A stretch of 33,333 nt of DNA from Vulcanimicrobiota bacterium (GTDB lineage Bacteria > Vulcanimicrobiota > Vulcanimicrobiia > Vulcanimicrobiales > Vulcanimicrobiaceae): the NCBI GenBank assembly GCA_013036315.1, contig JAAXMC010000033.1, forward strand, positions 1 through 33,333. The letters are read 5' to 3'. Shown one piece after another: positions 1-7,958 of this stretch (the first letter of the stretch is position 1; every line of letters starts with the position of its first letter). The notes beneath the pieces are model-generated. The model was not told the DNA's origin and did no database searches. It saw nothing but the letters and a program-made list of their open reading frames with translations. Made by a program: the position numbers and the translations under genes.

Positions 1-357
1 CGCTTCGCTGACATCGCAATCTTCGTCGGCGCCGGATATGGGATCGCGTTTTTGCCCTTCGGCACGGTTCTTGGTTGGGCTGCGGCGCTTGCCGCGGTAC
101 TCACTGCCTACGTACGATTGCTCGGTGGGGCCATGGGCCTGACTCAACATTTCGCAGGTCCCATGGCCAAGCAACATCGGATGGCGGCGCTCACGGCCGC
201 ATGTATCTTTTCCGGTTTCGAGCCGCTTTGGAACGGAAAAGGCCAGGTCATTGAAGTCGCGCTGGCGTTGGTCATCGCCGGATCACTGGCCGGATTCGCG
301 CGCCGCATTGTGCTGATCTGCCGAGAGATCGCGGCGCGATCGGCGAGGTCTCCGTAA
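1..357 (+). CDS. CDP-alcohol phosphatidyltransferase family protein, C-terminal part (5' end outside window)
   Basis: The reading frame is open from base 1 and ends at TAA 355-357, so the gene is cut by the window edge. About 118 residues are visible. They begin RFADIAIFVG, which matches the segment just after the last Asp of the family signature DGxxAR...GxxxDxxxD; that signature itself would lie upstream. The rest contains GPMAKQHRMA and two or three hydrophobic helices, as in the membrane enzymes that transfer a phosphoalcohol onto CDP-diacylglycerol or a related acceptor. The stop overlaps the start of the cytidylyltransferase gene (TAATG), which points to translational coupling. The pairing resembles E. 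coli ynbA-ynbB. The substrate alcohol cannot be told from this fragment. The family assignment rests on the C-terminal half only. Confidence 0.7.
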   Translation, partial: RFADIAIFVGAGYGIAFLPFGTVLGWAAALAAVLTAYVRLLGGAMGLTQHFAGPMAKQHRMAALTAACIFSGFEPLWNGKGQVIEVALALVIAGSLAGFARRIVLICREIAARSARSP

Positions 358-1301
358 TGTTCTCATACCTCCGGATGGATCACGCGCTTCTTCTGGCGGT
401 AGAAGGTGTGCTGGCGCTGCTCGTCATTGCGACTATCGTCGGTCAAGTTTTGAAGTGGACCAAATCGCCGTCTACGACGATCGAGAATCTCAACCAGCGG
501 ATCAATGCCTGGTGGATCATGTGCGCGGTCTTCGGTTTAACGCTCGTCATCGGGCCAATCGGGTCCCTTGTGCTCTTTGGAATCCTTTCGATCCTCGCTC
601 TTCGCGAATATGTGGCGCTCATCCAGACGAGGCGAGCGGACCGCCATACGCTCTTCTGGACGTTTTTTGCGTTTACGCCGTTGCAGTATTTTCTGCTCGG
701 CATCAAGTGGACGGGATTCTTCATTGTCATTCCGGTCTACGCGTTTCTGTTCATACCCGCGATGATGGCGTTCGCCGGCGACACGACCTCCTTTCTCGAA
801 CGTGCCGCGAAGATTCAGTGGGGATTGATGATTTGCGTGTACTGCCTGAGCTATGCGCCGGCGCTTTTGACACTCGATATACACGGCGGATATGGTCCCG
901 ACGCTAAACTTCTGCTGTTCCTGGTGATCGTCTGTCAACTCAGCGACGTTTTGCAGTACGTGTACGGTAAGTTGCTCGGCAAACGACAAATCGCGCCCAA
1001 CGTCAGTCCGAGCAAAACCTGGGAAGGCTTCGTCGGGGGCGCGCTCACCGCAACGGTTATCGGAGCCGGGATGTGGTGGCTGACGCCGTTTTCTCCCAGC
1101 GGTGCGGCCGCCATCGCATTCATGATCACGCTGTTGGGGTTTGCAGGTGGAGTGGTTATGTCGGCGATCAAGCGAGACCGGGGAGTGAAAGATTTCGGGA
1201 ACATCATCCAGGGGCACGGTGGAATCTTGGACCGGATGGATTCCGTGATCTTCGCCGCTCCGGTGTTCTTCCACGTGGTTCGCTTCTTCTACGGGCTCTA
1301 G
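357..1301 (+). CDS. cdsA: phosphatidate cytidylyltransferase (CdsA/YnbB-like)
   Basis: This 314-residue membrane protein should convert phosphatidate and CTP to CDP-diacylglycerol, the precursor of phospholipid head groups. About eight hydrophobic segments are visible. Near residue 220 is VSPSKTWEGFVGG, typical of the family, and near 275-300 is the C-terminal signature with KRDRGVKD, GHGG and LDRMDS. In the signature the residue two before the first His is Gln, where Pro, Gly or Ser is usual. Together with QLSDVLQYVYGK this points to the YnbB-type branch. The start ATG overlaps the upstream stop (TAATG), so it is coupled to the CDP-alcohol phosphatidyltransferase that would use its product. 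The next 200 bp are non-coding. The family is secure; whether this is the main housekeeping CdsA is not. Confidence 0.88.
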   Translation: MFSYLRMDHALLLAVEGVLALLVIATIVGQVLKWTKSPSTTIENLNQRINAWWIMCAVFGLTLVIGPIGSLVLFGILSILALREYVALIQTRRADRHTLFWTFFAFTPLQYFLLGIKWTGFFIVIPVYAFLFIPAMMAFAGDTTSFLERAAKIQWGLMICVYCLSYAPALLTLDIHGGYGPDAKLLLFLVIVCQLSDVLQYVYGKLLGKRQIAPNVSPSKTWEGFVGGALTATVIGAGMWWLTPFSPSGAAAIAFMITLLGFAGGVVMSAIKRDRGVKDFGNIIQGHGGILDRMDSVIFAAPVFFHVVRFFYGL

Positions 1302-1501
1302 GTATGCTCCGAGAAGAACCGCGGCAGGGAAAAGTTAAGATTCTTGGCATTTTAACGGTGAATGATGCTTTCAAGCGTTGGTATCGCGCTACGGATGGCC
1401 GCCTGGCTCATCTCGCATCATAGCGCCACGGCAAAGGAACGTTCGCAGATATAGCTCTGTCGACTCGCTTCCTTTTCACTCTCCAATGAGGGAGTATCGC
1501 C

Positions 1502-2986
1502 GTGGACCAATCTAAGACTCCGTACTTTCAAGCTCTGCTCGATTATGTCGACGCGGGCGTTATTCCGTTCCACACGCCGGGTCACAAACAGGGCATCGGC
1601 ATGGATTTGGCGTTCCGCGAGTTTGTCGGCGATAACTTGTGTGCGATCGACCTGACGCCCATGCCCGGCATCGACGACCTGCTGCAGCCCACCGAATCGC
1701 TGCTCGAGGCGCAGCAACTCGCTGCCGAGGCCTATGGCGCCGACCGCAGCTATTTCTTGATCAACGGCTCGACCAGCGGCAATCAGTGCATGATGATGGC
1801 GGCGGTCAATCCCGGCGACAAGCTGGCCGTGCCGCGCAATTCGCACAAGTCGATGCTCGGCGGATTGGTGATGAGCGGCGCGGAGCCCGTCTACATGCAG
1901 CCGGTGGTCGATGAGGCGCTGCACATGGACCACTGCGTCACGCCCGAGGTGGTCGAGCAAACCTTGCGCGAGCATCCCGACGTCAAAGGCGTGTACCTCG
2001 TCACCCCAACCTACTACGGCGTCGCGGCCGACCTAAAAGCGATTGTGAAGATCGCGCGCGCGGCCGGCAAACTCGTGCTGGTGGATGAAGCGTGGGGTCC
2101 CCACTTTCATTTTCATCCCGATCTGCCACTCTCGGCGACGGCGGCCAAAGCCGACTTAGTGGTCAACTCGACGCATAAAATGCTTTCGGCGTTCTCGCAG
2201 TGCGCGATGCTGCATCAAATCGGCCCGCGCGTGCGCGTGGATCGCCTCGAGGGCGTGCTCAGGATGTTTCTCTCGACCTCGCCCAATCTGCCGATGATCG
2301 CCTCGCTCGACGTCGCTCGCAAGCAGATGGCGATGGACGGGCTCGAGCTGCTTTCGCGGACGATCGAACTGGCGCAAGAGACGCGCAAGAAGCTGAACGC
2401 GATCGACGGCGTCTACTGTTTCGGCGAGGAGATGAAGGGCCGGCCGGGCGTCTTCGATCTCGATCCCACCAAGGTCACGATCACCGTCAAAGACCTCGGT
2501 TACACGGGCTACGAAGCTTCGGCGATCTTGCGCCGCCGCTACAACGTGCAAGTTGAACTTGCCGATCTCTTCAATGTTGTCGCACTCTTTACAATCGGCA
2601 CTTCACAAGAGGCTGCCGATCGACTCGTTCAAGGCGTGGCCGAAATGGCGCGCGAGGATCGGCCCGTCGATATTTTCTCCCCGTCGGGCATTTTGGAGCG
2701 TCGCCTGAAAACCGGCAGCTATAAATTGCCGAAGATTCCGCCGATGCGCATGCTGCCGCGTGAAGCATTCCTGGCCGAAACCGAAGCTGTGCGCTTCAAG
2801 CAAAGCAAGGGCCGCATCTGTGCCGAGACGATCTCGCCCTATCCGCCCGGCATTCCTGTTATATCGCCCGGCGAGGAAGTTACCGACGAGATCATCGAGT
2901 ACTTGTCGCTCGAAATCAAAGCCGGAGTCCGGATGCAAGGTCCGTACGACCGCGAGCTCAAGCGCATCCGCGTCGTTAAAGAATAA
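1502..2986 (+). CDS. Orn/Lys/Arg decarboxylase family protein (PLP-dependent, fold type I)
   Basis: This 494-residue protein belongs to the group III PLP decarboxylases that make agmatine, cadaverine or putrescine. It begins with a typical TPGHKQG motif (about residues 25-31). The PLP-binding lysine is K226 in STHKMLSAFSQ, and the pyridine-nitrogen Asp lies in LVDEAWGPHFHFH (about 197-209). The C-terminal domain includes ISPYPPGIPVISPGE. The length matches the short Bacillus SpeA/YaaO type (about 490 residues) and not the 700-residue enterobacterial enzymes. The GTG start at 1502 is supported by GAGGGAG at 1488-1494, seven bases upstream. The substrate cannot be settled from sequence alone. 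The neighbourhood with tmk and holB recalls Bacillus yaaO-tmk-...-holB. The 1302-1501 gap before it shows no RNA gene or convincing promoter. Confidence 0.9.
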   Translation: MDQSKTPYFQALLDYVDAGVIPFHTPGHKQGIGMDLAFREFVGDNLCAIDLTPMPGIDDLLQPTESLLEAQQLAAEAYGADRSYFLINGSTSGNQCMMMAAVNPGDKLAVPRNSHKSMLGGLVMSGAEPVYMQPVVDEALHMDHCVTPEVVEQTLREHPDVKGVYLVTPTYYGVAADLKAIVKIARAAGKLVLVDEAWGPHFHFHPDLPLSATAAKADLVVNSTHKMLSAFSQCAMLHQIGPRVRVDRLEGVLRMFLSTSPNLPMIASLDVARKQMAMDGLELLSRTIELAQETRKKLNAIDGVYCFGEEMKGRPGVFDLDPTKVTITVKDLGYTGYEASAILRRRYNVQVELADLFNVVALFTIGTSQEAADRLVQGVAEMAREDRPVDIFSPSGILERRLKTGSYKLPKIPPMRMLPREAFLAETEAVRFKQSKGRICAETISPYPPGIPVISPGEEVTDEIIEYLSLEIKAGVRMQGPYDRELKRIRVVKE

Positions 2987-3053
2987 GCTGCAGGGTCTCT
3001 AACCGGGCGCGTGAAAAATACACCAAACGGAATTCTTTAGTGAGGATTGGTGA

Positions 3054-4580
3054 TTGGCCGTTAAAGCCGAATCCATGGCTCCTAACTGGGAGCTGACGCA
3101 ACTCCTCGACATCTTCCCGCTCCCCATACGGCAATCGCTCGTTCGTCTGCCCAATCTCGAAGATATGATCGAGGTTGTGCTCGATCTTGGGCGTCCGCCC
3201 GAAGCGCGCTTCGAAAACGATTTCGTCTATCTTTCCGAAACGCCGGTTTCGACTGAAGACATCGCGCATGTCTGCTCGCGCCTTTCTGCTTTCGGCGCCG
3301 ACAATCGCGCGGGCATCGAGCAAACGCTGCACCGCATCAGCGCAATCCGCAACCGCACCGGGAAGATCGTCGGCCTGACGTGCCGCGTCGGCCGCGCGGT
3401 CTATGGCACGATCGATATCATTCTTGACATTTTGCGCAGCGGCCAATCGATTTGTTTGCTCGGACGGCCAGGCGTCGGCAAGACCACGATGCTGCGCGAA
3501 TGCGCGCGCGTGCTCTCAGAGGATCGAAAGCGTGTCGTAATCGTCGACACGTCCAACGAAATCGCCGGCGACAGCGACATCCCGCATCCCGGCATCGGCA
3601 CCGCCCGGCGCATGCAAGTGACCGACCCCGCGCTGCAGCACGCCGTGATGATCGAAGCGGTCGAGAACCACATGCCGCAGGTTGTGGTAATCGATGAAAT
3701 CGGCACCGCCGCCGAGGCCGAAGCCGCGCGCACGATCGCCGAACGCGGCGTCGAGCTGATCGGAACCGCGCACGGGCAAACGCTCGAAAATCTCTTGATG
3801 AATCCGACGCTGACCGACCTGATGGGCGGGATCGGCGCGGTCACGCTTTCAGATGAAGAAGCGCGCCGGCGCGGCACCCGGAAGACGGTGCTCGAGCGCA
3901 AGGCCCCGCCGACGTTTGACGTTATCGTCGAGATTCACGATCGCGACCGGCTGGCGATCCACAAGAACGTCGGCGAGGTCGTCGACGCGCTGCTGCGCGG
4001 CTATCAGCCGCAGCCCGAGATCAGGCAGCGCACGCCGGCCGGCGTTTCGATCGTGCAGGAAGCCGACACCGAATCGATGCCGCACATCGCGATGGCGTCC
4101 TACGACGTGCCGGAAGAAGATCGCGAGAAGCCGCTGATGATTTTCCCATACGGGGTATCGCGCAACAAGATCGAGCGCGCCGTTCACAACTTGCGCGTGA
4201 ACGCCTCGATCGCGCGCAAGTGGGACGACGCCGACATCGTGCTTACCCTCAAGGCGCTCGAGCGCAAGGAACAGCCGAAGCTCAAGCAGATCGCGTCGGA
4301 GAACATTCCGATCTATGCGATCAAAACGAACACGACGACGCAAATTCAGACATGTCTCAAAGACGTTTTCAACTTGCCGTCGCTCGACAACGAAGAGATC
4401 GCGCTGCGCGAAGCCGAGGAGGCTGTCTATCAGGTGCTGCTCAATAGCCAGGCTATCGAGCTGACTCCGCAGACGTCGTACGTTCGGCGGATGCAGCACC
4501 AATTGGCCGAAAAGTACCGCCTGCAGTCCCGCAGCACCGGATTAGAGCCCAATCGAAGGGTCCGCATCTTCAAGGCGTAA
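3054..4580 (+). CDS. Ycf45/SpoIIIAA-like AAA ATPase with C-terminal R3H nucleic-acid-binding domain
   Basis: The 508-residue protein has an N-terminal region, then a P-loop ATPase with Walker A GRPGVGKT (residues 137-144) and Walker B VVVIDEIG (Asp214, Glu215), followed by GTAHGQTLENLL. This core resembles SpoIIIAA and secretion-type ATPases. After a linker comes a second domain starting PLMIFPYGVSRNKIERAV (about 360 onward), and then an R3H domain with Arg478-x3-His482 in YVRRMQHQLAEKY. This is the architecture of cyanobacterial and plastid Ycf45, whose function is not established; R3H domains bind single-stranded nucleic acid. The start is TTG 3054 with GAGGA at 3042-3046, seven bases upstream. 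The next in-frame ATG (codon 8) would be too far from it. The gene sits between the decarboxylase and tmk. A role in nucleic-acid metabolism is an inference. Confidence 0.85.
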   Translation: MAVKAESMAPNWELTQLLDIFPLPIRQSLVRLPNLEDMIEVVLDLGRPPEARFENDFVYLSETPVSTEDIAHVCSRLSAFGADNRAGIEQTLHRISAIRNRTGKIVGLTCRVGRAVYGTIDIILDILRSGQSICLLGRPGVGKTTMLRECARVLSEDRKRVVIVDTSNEIAGDSDIPHPGIGTARRMQVTDPALQHAVMIEAVENHMPQVVVIDEIGTAAEAEAARTIAERGVELIGTAHGQTLENLLMNPTLTDLMGGIGAVTLSDEEARRRGTRKTVLERKAPPTFDVIVEIHDRDRLAIHKNVGEVVDALLRGYQPQPEIRQRTPAGVSIVQEADTESMPHIAMASYDVPEEDREKPLMIFPYGVSRNKIERAVHNLRVNASIARKWDDADIVLTLKALERKEQPKLKQIASENIPIYAIKTNTTTQIQTCLKDVFNLPSLDNEEIALREAEEAVYQVLLNSQAIELTPQTSYVRRMQHQLAEKYRLQSRSTGLEPNRRVRIFKA

Positions 4581-4588
4581 ACCGCCGC

Positions 4589-5200
4589 TTGGTGTTCATA
4601 TCGTTCGAAGGCATCGAGGGAAGCGGCAAGTCGACGCTGCTTTCCGCCGTAGAAGCGACTCTCCGAAAAGAGGGCCGCGACTTGGTGGTAACGCGCGAGC
4701 CCGGCGGAACGCCGGCCGGCGATGCGATCCGGCGCGTTTTTATCGAACCGCACTTTGAGTTGAGCCCGATGGCGGAAACGCTGCTCGTAAACGCCTCGCG
4801 CGCGCAGTTGGTCGCCGATGTGATCGGACCCGCGCTTGAACATGGCAAGCTGGTTCTGTGCGACCGCTACGTCGATTCGTCGCTCGCGTATCAAGGGTAT
4901 GGCCGCCAGCAATCGCTCGATGCGGTCCGCGCGATCTGCAACGCAGCAACGGGTGGCTTGATGCCCGATCTGACGCTGCTGATCGACGTATCATACGAAA
5001 CGTCGCGCGAGCGGCTGCACCGGCGCGGCAACACCGACGACCGTTTGGAAAAAATGGAAGAAGCCTTTCACCGGCGCGCGCGCGCGGGCTTCTTGGAACT
5101 CGCCAAGGCCGATCCGCGCATCGTGGTGATCGACGGCGAGCCAAGCGAGGAACGTGTCTACGCGAGCGCGGTGGATGCGATCGCACGGGCGCTCAAATGA
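4589..5200 (+). CDS. tmk: thymidylate kinase
   Basis: The 203-residue enzyme phosphorylates dTMP to dTDP for DNA synthesis. The P-loop is GIEGSGKST (residues 8-16). DRYVDSSLAYQGYGRQ (about 91-106) is the dTMP-binding signature, and the LID region reads RRGNTDDRLEKMEEAFHRR near 150. The length is normal for the family. The first codon could be TTG 4589 or the adjacent GTG 4592; neither has a clear Shine-Dalgarno sequence. The gene lies eight bases after the R3H ATPase stop, and its TGA overlaps the start of holB (ATGA), so the two are probably translated together. The tmk-holB pairing is common in bacteria. Confidence 0.96.
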   Translation: MVFISFEGIEGSGKSTLLSAVEATLRKEGRDLVVTREPGGTPAGDAIRRVFIEPHFELSPMAETLLVNASRAQLVADVIGPALEHGKLVLCDRYVDSSLAYQGYGRQQSLDAVRAICNAATGGLMPDLTLLIDVSYETSRERLHRRGNTDDRLEKMEEAFHRRARAGFLELAKADPRIVVIDGEPSEERVYASAVDAIARALK

Positions 5201-6210
5201 GCAAGCTGCATTTTGACGTGGTGGGGGCCGAAGGGCCGAAGCAATTCTTTGCGCGGCTGACCACGGAGACTATCGCGCACGCGTATCTGTTTACGGGCCC
5301 GCCGGGAGTCGGGAAGAAAACTTTCGCGCGCCGTTTGGCTCAGTCGCTCTTGTGCGAGGCGCCAAAGGATCATGTGATCGGCTACGACGGCACGTGCGCT
5401 TCCTGCAAGCTGATTGGAAAAGAAGAGACGCGCCACCCCGACCTGTTGGAGAGCATCGGCGCGCTAAAAATCGGCGAAGCCGACGAGCCCATGGCATTTC
5501 ACGAGGCCGACGCGACCACATCGCGCGATCTCGTGCGGCAGCTTTCGTTACAGTCATATTCCGGCGGCTTCCGCATCTTTGTTTTGGGAGATGTTGATTT
5601 CGCGTCACCCGCGGCGGCGAACGCGCTTCTGAAATTCTTCGAAGAGCCGCCGCCGCGCGTCGTGCTGCTGCTGACGACGGCGACACCTTCGCGACTGCTC
5701 GCTACGATTCGCTCGCGATTAGTGGAAGTGCGCTTTCCGTCGCTGCGGCAGGCCGAAGTCGTGGAAGTTCTTCGCGAAAAAGGCTACGACCAGAAACAAG
5801 CGCAGCTCGGGGCGGCGCTTTCGCAAGGCTCGGTTACGCGGGCACTTTCGGCTCTTTCCGAAGATGAGGAGCAGCTACGCGATCAAGTAGCGCGCTGGTT
5901 TTTCGGCGTCGTGAAAGGCGAGACGCCCGAAGAGGTGTGGGCATCGCGCGAAACGCTCGACGAGGGGCTTGAGATCGTCAAGACGCTCGTGCGCGATTGG
6001 ATCGCGCTACGATCCGAGAGCGGCGCAGCCGGCATCGCGCTCGCCGTTGACTACGCGCCGAAACTAAAAAAGCTTCCGAAGATCGATGCCGCGACGGCCA
6101 CGAATGCGCTCACGAAAATCGGCGAGGCACAAAAACTCGCGCGTACCAACGTATCGCCGGCGCTGGTGAGCGAGCTGGTCCGGATGTCGCTAAGCGGCAC
6201 GGCCGCCTAA
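5197..6210 (+). CDS. holB: DNA polymerase III delta' subunit
   Basis: This is the non-hydrolysing clamp-loader subunit of the replicative polymerase, 337 residues. Domain I has the Walker A-like GPPGVGKKTFA (about residues 32-42). Cysteines in SLLCEAPK and GTCASCK form the zinc module usual for delta' and gamma/tau. LLKFFEEPPPRVVLLLTTA and ATIRSR follow; sensor 1 reads TTA rather than the SRC of gamma/tau, as expected for delta'. The C-terminal helical domain is present. The frame is open for another 339 bases upstream, but ATG 5197 overlapping the tmk stop is the natural start because homology begins there. It is the last gene of its operon and is followed by repeat copy A, beyond which lies a convergent gene. 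Confidence 0.93.
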   Translation: MSKLHFDVVGAEGPKQFFARLTTETIAHAYLFTGPPGVGKKTFARRLAQSLLCEAPKDHVIGYDGTCASCKLIGKEETRHPDLLESIGALKIGEADEPMAFHEADATTSRDLVRQLSLQSYSGGFRIFVLGDVDFASPAAANALLKFFEEPPPRVVLLLTTATPSRLLATIRSRLVEVRFPSLRQAEVVEVLREKGYDQKQAQLGAALSQGSVTRALSALSEDEEQLRDQVARWFFGVVKGETPEEVWASRETLDEGLEIVKTLVRDWIALRSESGAAGIALAVDYAPKLKKLPKIDAATATNALTKIGEAQKLARTNVSPALVSELVRMSLSGTAA

Positions 6211-6215
6211 TATTG

Positions 6216-6380
6216 TGTCATGGTGAGCGGCGCATCTTTGATGCGCCAGTCGAACCACGCTCGAGCGCAGCGCGCGGAAGCGCGCTAAGTCGAGAGCCGC
6301 ATTCCCGCGGGCCTCGACAAGCTCGGCCGCCCTTCGACTTCGCATTTCGCTGGAGGCGAAATGCTTCGCTCAGGATGACA
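6216..6380. repeat. Complete four-arm palindromic repeat, copy A (no gene at its centre)
   Basis: The 165-bp element starts with TGTCAT and ends with ATGACA, a perfect 6-bp terminal inverted repeat. Inside are four arms. Arm 1 (6221-6257) is TGGT-GAGC, an 8-bp stem hairpin with loop TTT, then GTCGA-ACCA. Arm 2 (6259-6297) is GCTC-GAGC, a GCGCGC/GCGCGC hairpin, then GTCGA-GAGC. Arm 3 (6310-6328) is GGCC-TCGAC-AA-GCTC-GGCC. Arm 4 (6331-6374) is CCT-TCGAC, a GCATTTCGC/GCGAAATGC hairpin, then GCTC-AGG. Arms 3 and 4 are the core in inverse orientation. The centre reads CCGCATT, three bases, then GCGGGCC. It fills the space between the convergent genes holB and the membrane protein, so it could also act as a transcriptional barrier. 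Confidence 0.88.
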
Positions 6381-6389
6381 ATTTGGAAA

Positions 6390-7085
6390 CTACCAATAAG
6401 GTCTAAACGCTAAGTCGCTGTATTGCCGCGCTACAACGAGCGCGATATAACCGAGCGCAATCGCGCGCAGAAGTGCGGCCGCGATCTCATCGCCGATGTC
6501 GTTGAACGGCAAATACTGAACGGCGTAGTACGAGAGCGCGATCCATACTGCTAGGCTCACGAGCACAAGTATCGTTGTCCCAAGCGGCTGACGCCGTGCG
6601 GCTTGCAGGGACGCCGACAGCGCGGCGCTCCCCGGAGTACCGCCGATTGCGGCCGCCGGAATCGCGTAGATGAATGCCCAGATCGCCAGCGCTCCGAGCG
6701 CTAACGCAATGTACGCGCTGCCGGAGATGCCCCCGATCATGTGCGCGATCCAGACGAGGAATAAAAAACCGATGACCGCCAGCAAAATGTTAACGCCTTT
6801 TCGCCGGGCGTCGCCCCAGGCAGAAGTGAGGCTTCCGCGGCCGTGCCGCCACGCATCATCCGCGAAGATTACAGACACGCCGAACGCAAATCCGTACAGG
6901 ACGTTTACCAGCAAGTTTATGAGGCCGCCACCCGCTCCGCTCAGCGCCGCAAAAAACCAGCCCGAGAAATAACTCAACCCGACCGCGATGAACGCAACCA
7001 CCAGCGGCGGAAAGAGTACGCCGAGATTGCGCGCATAGAGCGGCAGCGCGCGCAAATACATCGAAAGGTCCAGGCCGCGGGTCAC
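6390..7085 (-). CDS. hypothetical multi-pass membrane protein
   Basis: I do not recognise a family. The predicted product has 231 residues and is mostly hydrophobic, with about six membrane segments: LFPPLVVAFIAVGLSYFSG, LLVNVLYGFAFGVSVIF, ILLAVIGFLFLVWIAHMIGG, YIALALGALAIWAFIYAIP, TTILVLVSLAVWIALSYY and a last one near LLRAIALGYIALVV. The start chosen is GTG 7085, because it overlaps the mtnP stop (GTGA), which suggests coupled translation. ATG 7061 eight codons later is the alternative. It is the last gene of the minus-strand run bfn, VOC, mtnP. The overlap need not mean a shared function. A role as a permease or as a structural membrane protein cannot be decided. Confidence 0.65.
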   Translation of the reverse strand: MTRGLDLSMYLRALPLYARNLGVLFPPLVVAFIAVGLSYFSGWFFAALSGAGGGLINLLVNVLYGFAFGVSVIFADDAWRHGRGSLTSAWGDARRKGVNILLAVIGFLFLVWIAHMIGGISGSAYIALALGALAIWAFIYAIPAAAIGGTPGSAALSASLQAARRQPLGTTILVLVSLAVWIALSYYAVQYLPFNDIGDEIAAALLRAIALGYIALVVARQYSDLAFRPYW

Positions 7086-7888
7086 GCGCGAGCGCCCTGG
7101 AGTGCCGATTGGCAAGTGCACGATGCCTTGATGTCGGTTTTGTCGATGATGCGGAAGATCGCGTCCTTAACGCGCGCGTTGTTGCGGTTGAATACCTCAA
7201 TGACCTCGTGGTGCGATACCGGCGCACCGCCCTCGACGCCTTCCAGCCCAACGTCGTAATCGGTGATGAGCGAGATGTTCACGTAACACATCTCGAGTTC
7301 GCGGGCGAGGTAGCACTCCGGGTACTGCGTCATGTTGATGACTTCCCAGCCGGCCGATGCGTACCACTTCGATTCGGATCGCGTCGAGAAACGCGGGCCG
7401 CCGACCACGACGATCGTGCCGCGCTCGTGCGTGTCGATCTTCAGCGACTTGAGCGCTTCGATCGCGATCGGCCGCAGCGTCGGGCAGTACGGGTCGGAAA
7501 AACTTACGTGGGTGGTGATCGGGCCGTCATAAAACGTGTCGATGCGGCCGCTGGTGCGATCGACGACTTGGTCGGCCACGACCATCGAGCCCGGCTTGAC
7601 CGCGGCCTTCAGCGAACCGCATGCGGTCGGGCCGACAATCCGCTTTACGCCGAGAGCCTTCATGGCCCACATGTTGGCGCGGTAATTAATCATGTGCGGC
7701 GGAATGCGATGGGCTTTGCCGTGGCGCGGCAAGAACGCCACGCGTTTGCCGGCGATTTCACCCAGGGCAAAAGCGTCGCTAGGTGAGCCGTAAGGCGTTT
7801 CCACCTCGACCTCGCGCGCGTTTTCAATAAGCGAATAGAAACCCGAACCGCCAAATACGCCGATGTCGGCGCGTTCCTTTGTTTGCAT
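7082..7888 (-). CDS. mtnP: S-methyl-5'-thioadenosine phosphorylase
   Basis: The 268-residue cytosolic enzyme cleaves methylthioadenosine with phosphate to adenine and methylthioribose-1-phosphate, the first step of methionine salvage and the removal of a polyamine-synthesis by-product. The N-terminus shows IGVFGGSGFYSL with the phosphate-binding Gly-Ser, then LPRHGKAHRIPPHMINYRAN. GPRFSTRSES and NMTQYPE (around residues 160-185) are purine and ribose-binding motifs of the MTAP branch. The C-terminus has a Cys-x-Cys pair (SCTCQSAL) seen in many MtnP proteins. The rest of the salvage pathway is not in the window. The ribosome-binding site is weak, and the gene lies 70 bp after the VOC gene in the same direction. 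Confidence 0.94.
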   Translation of the reverse strand: MQTKERADIGVFGGSGFYSLIENAREVEVETPYGSPSDAFALGEIAGKRVAFLPRHGKAHRIPPHMINYRANMWAMKALGVKRIVGPTACGSLKAAVKPGSMVVADQVVDRTSGRIDTFYDGPITTHVSFSDPYCPTLRPIAIEALKSLKIDTHERGTIVVVGGPRFSTRSESKWYASAGWEVINMTQYPECYLARELEMCYVNISLITDYDVGLEGVEGGAPVSHHEVIEVFNRNNARVKDAIFRIIDKTDIKASCTCQSALQGARA

Positions 7889-7958
7889 GGCGGGCGCTTT
7901 TCTTTAGAAAACGGTCGGGCCCCTCGAAGGAGTCCTGGCGAGGAGCGAGGCCGGCTCT

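Noticed and set aside
537-1274. Long minus-strand open frame opposite cdsA, and similar long antisense frames elsewhere (for example 3849-4502, 8794-9315, 16964-17530)
   Set aside because: They lie opposite clearly recognised genes, have Arg/His-rich composition typical of antisense GC-rich frames, and show no motif or ribosome-binding site.
1302-1501. Riboswitch or small RNA before the decarboxylase gene
   Set aside because: Only a weak 5-bp inverted repeat (GTTAA/TTAAC) was seen; no known riboswitch core or terminator could be recognised.
4858-5196. Amino-terminal extension of holB by 113 codons
   Set aside because: The segment is the wrong frame of tmk; delta' homology starts at ATG 5197, which overlaps the tmk stop.
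6213-6413. Short plus-strand open frame after holB
   Set aside because: It consists almost wholly of repeat copy A and has Arg/Ser-rich composition.
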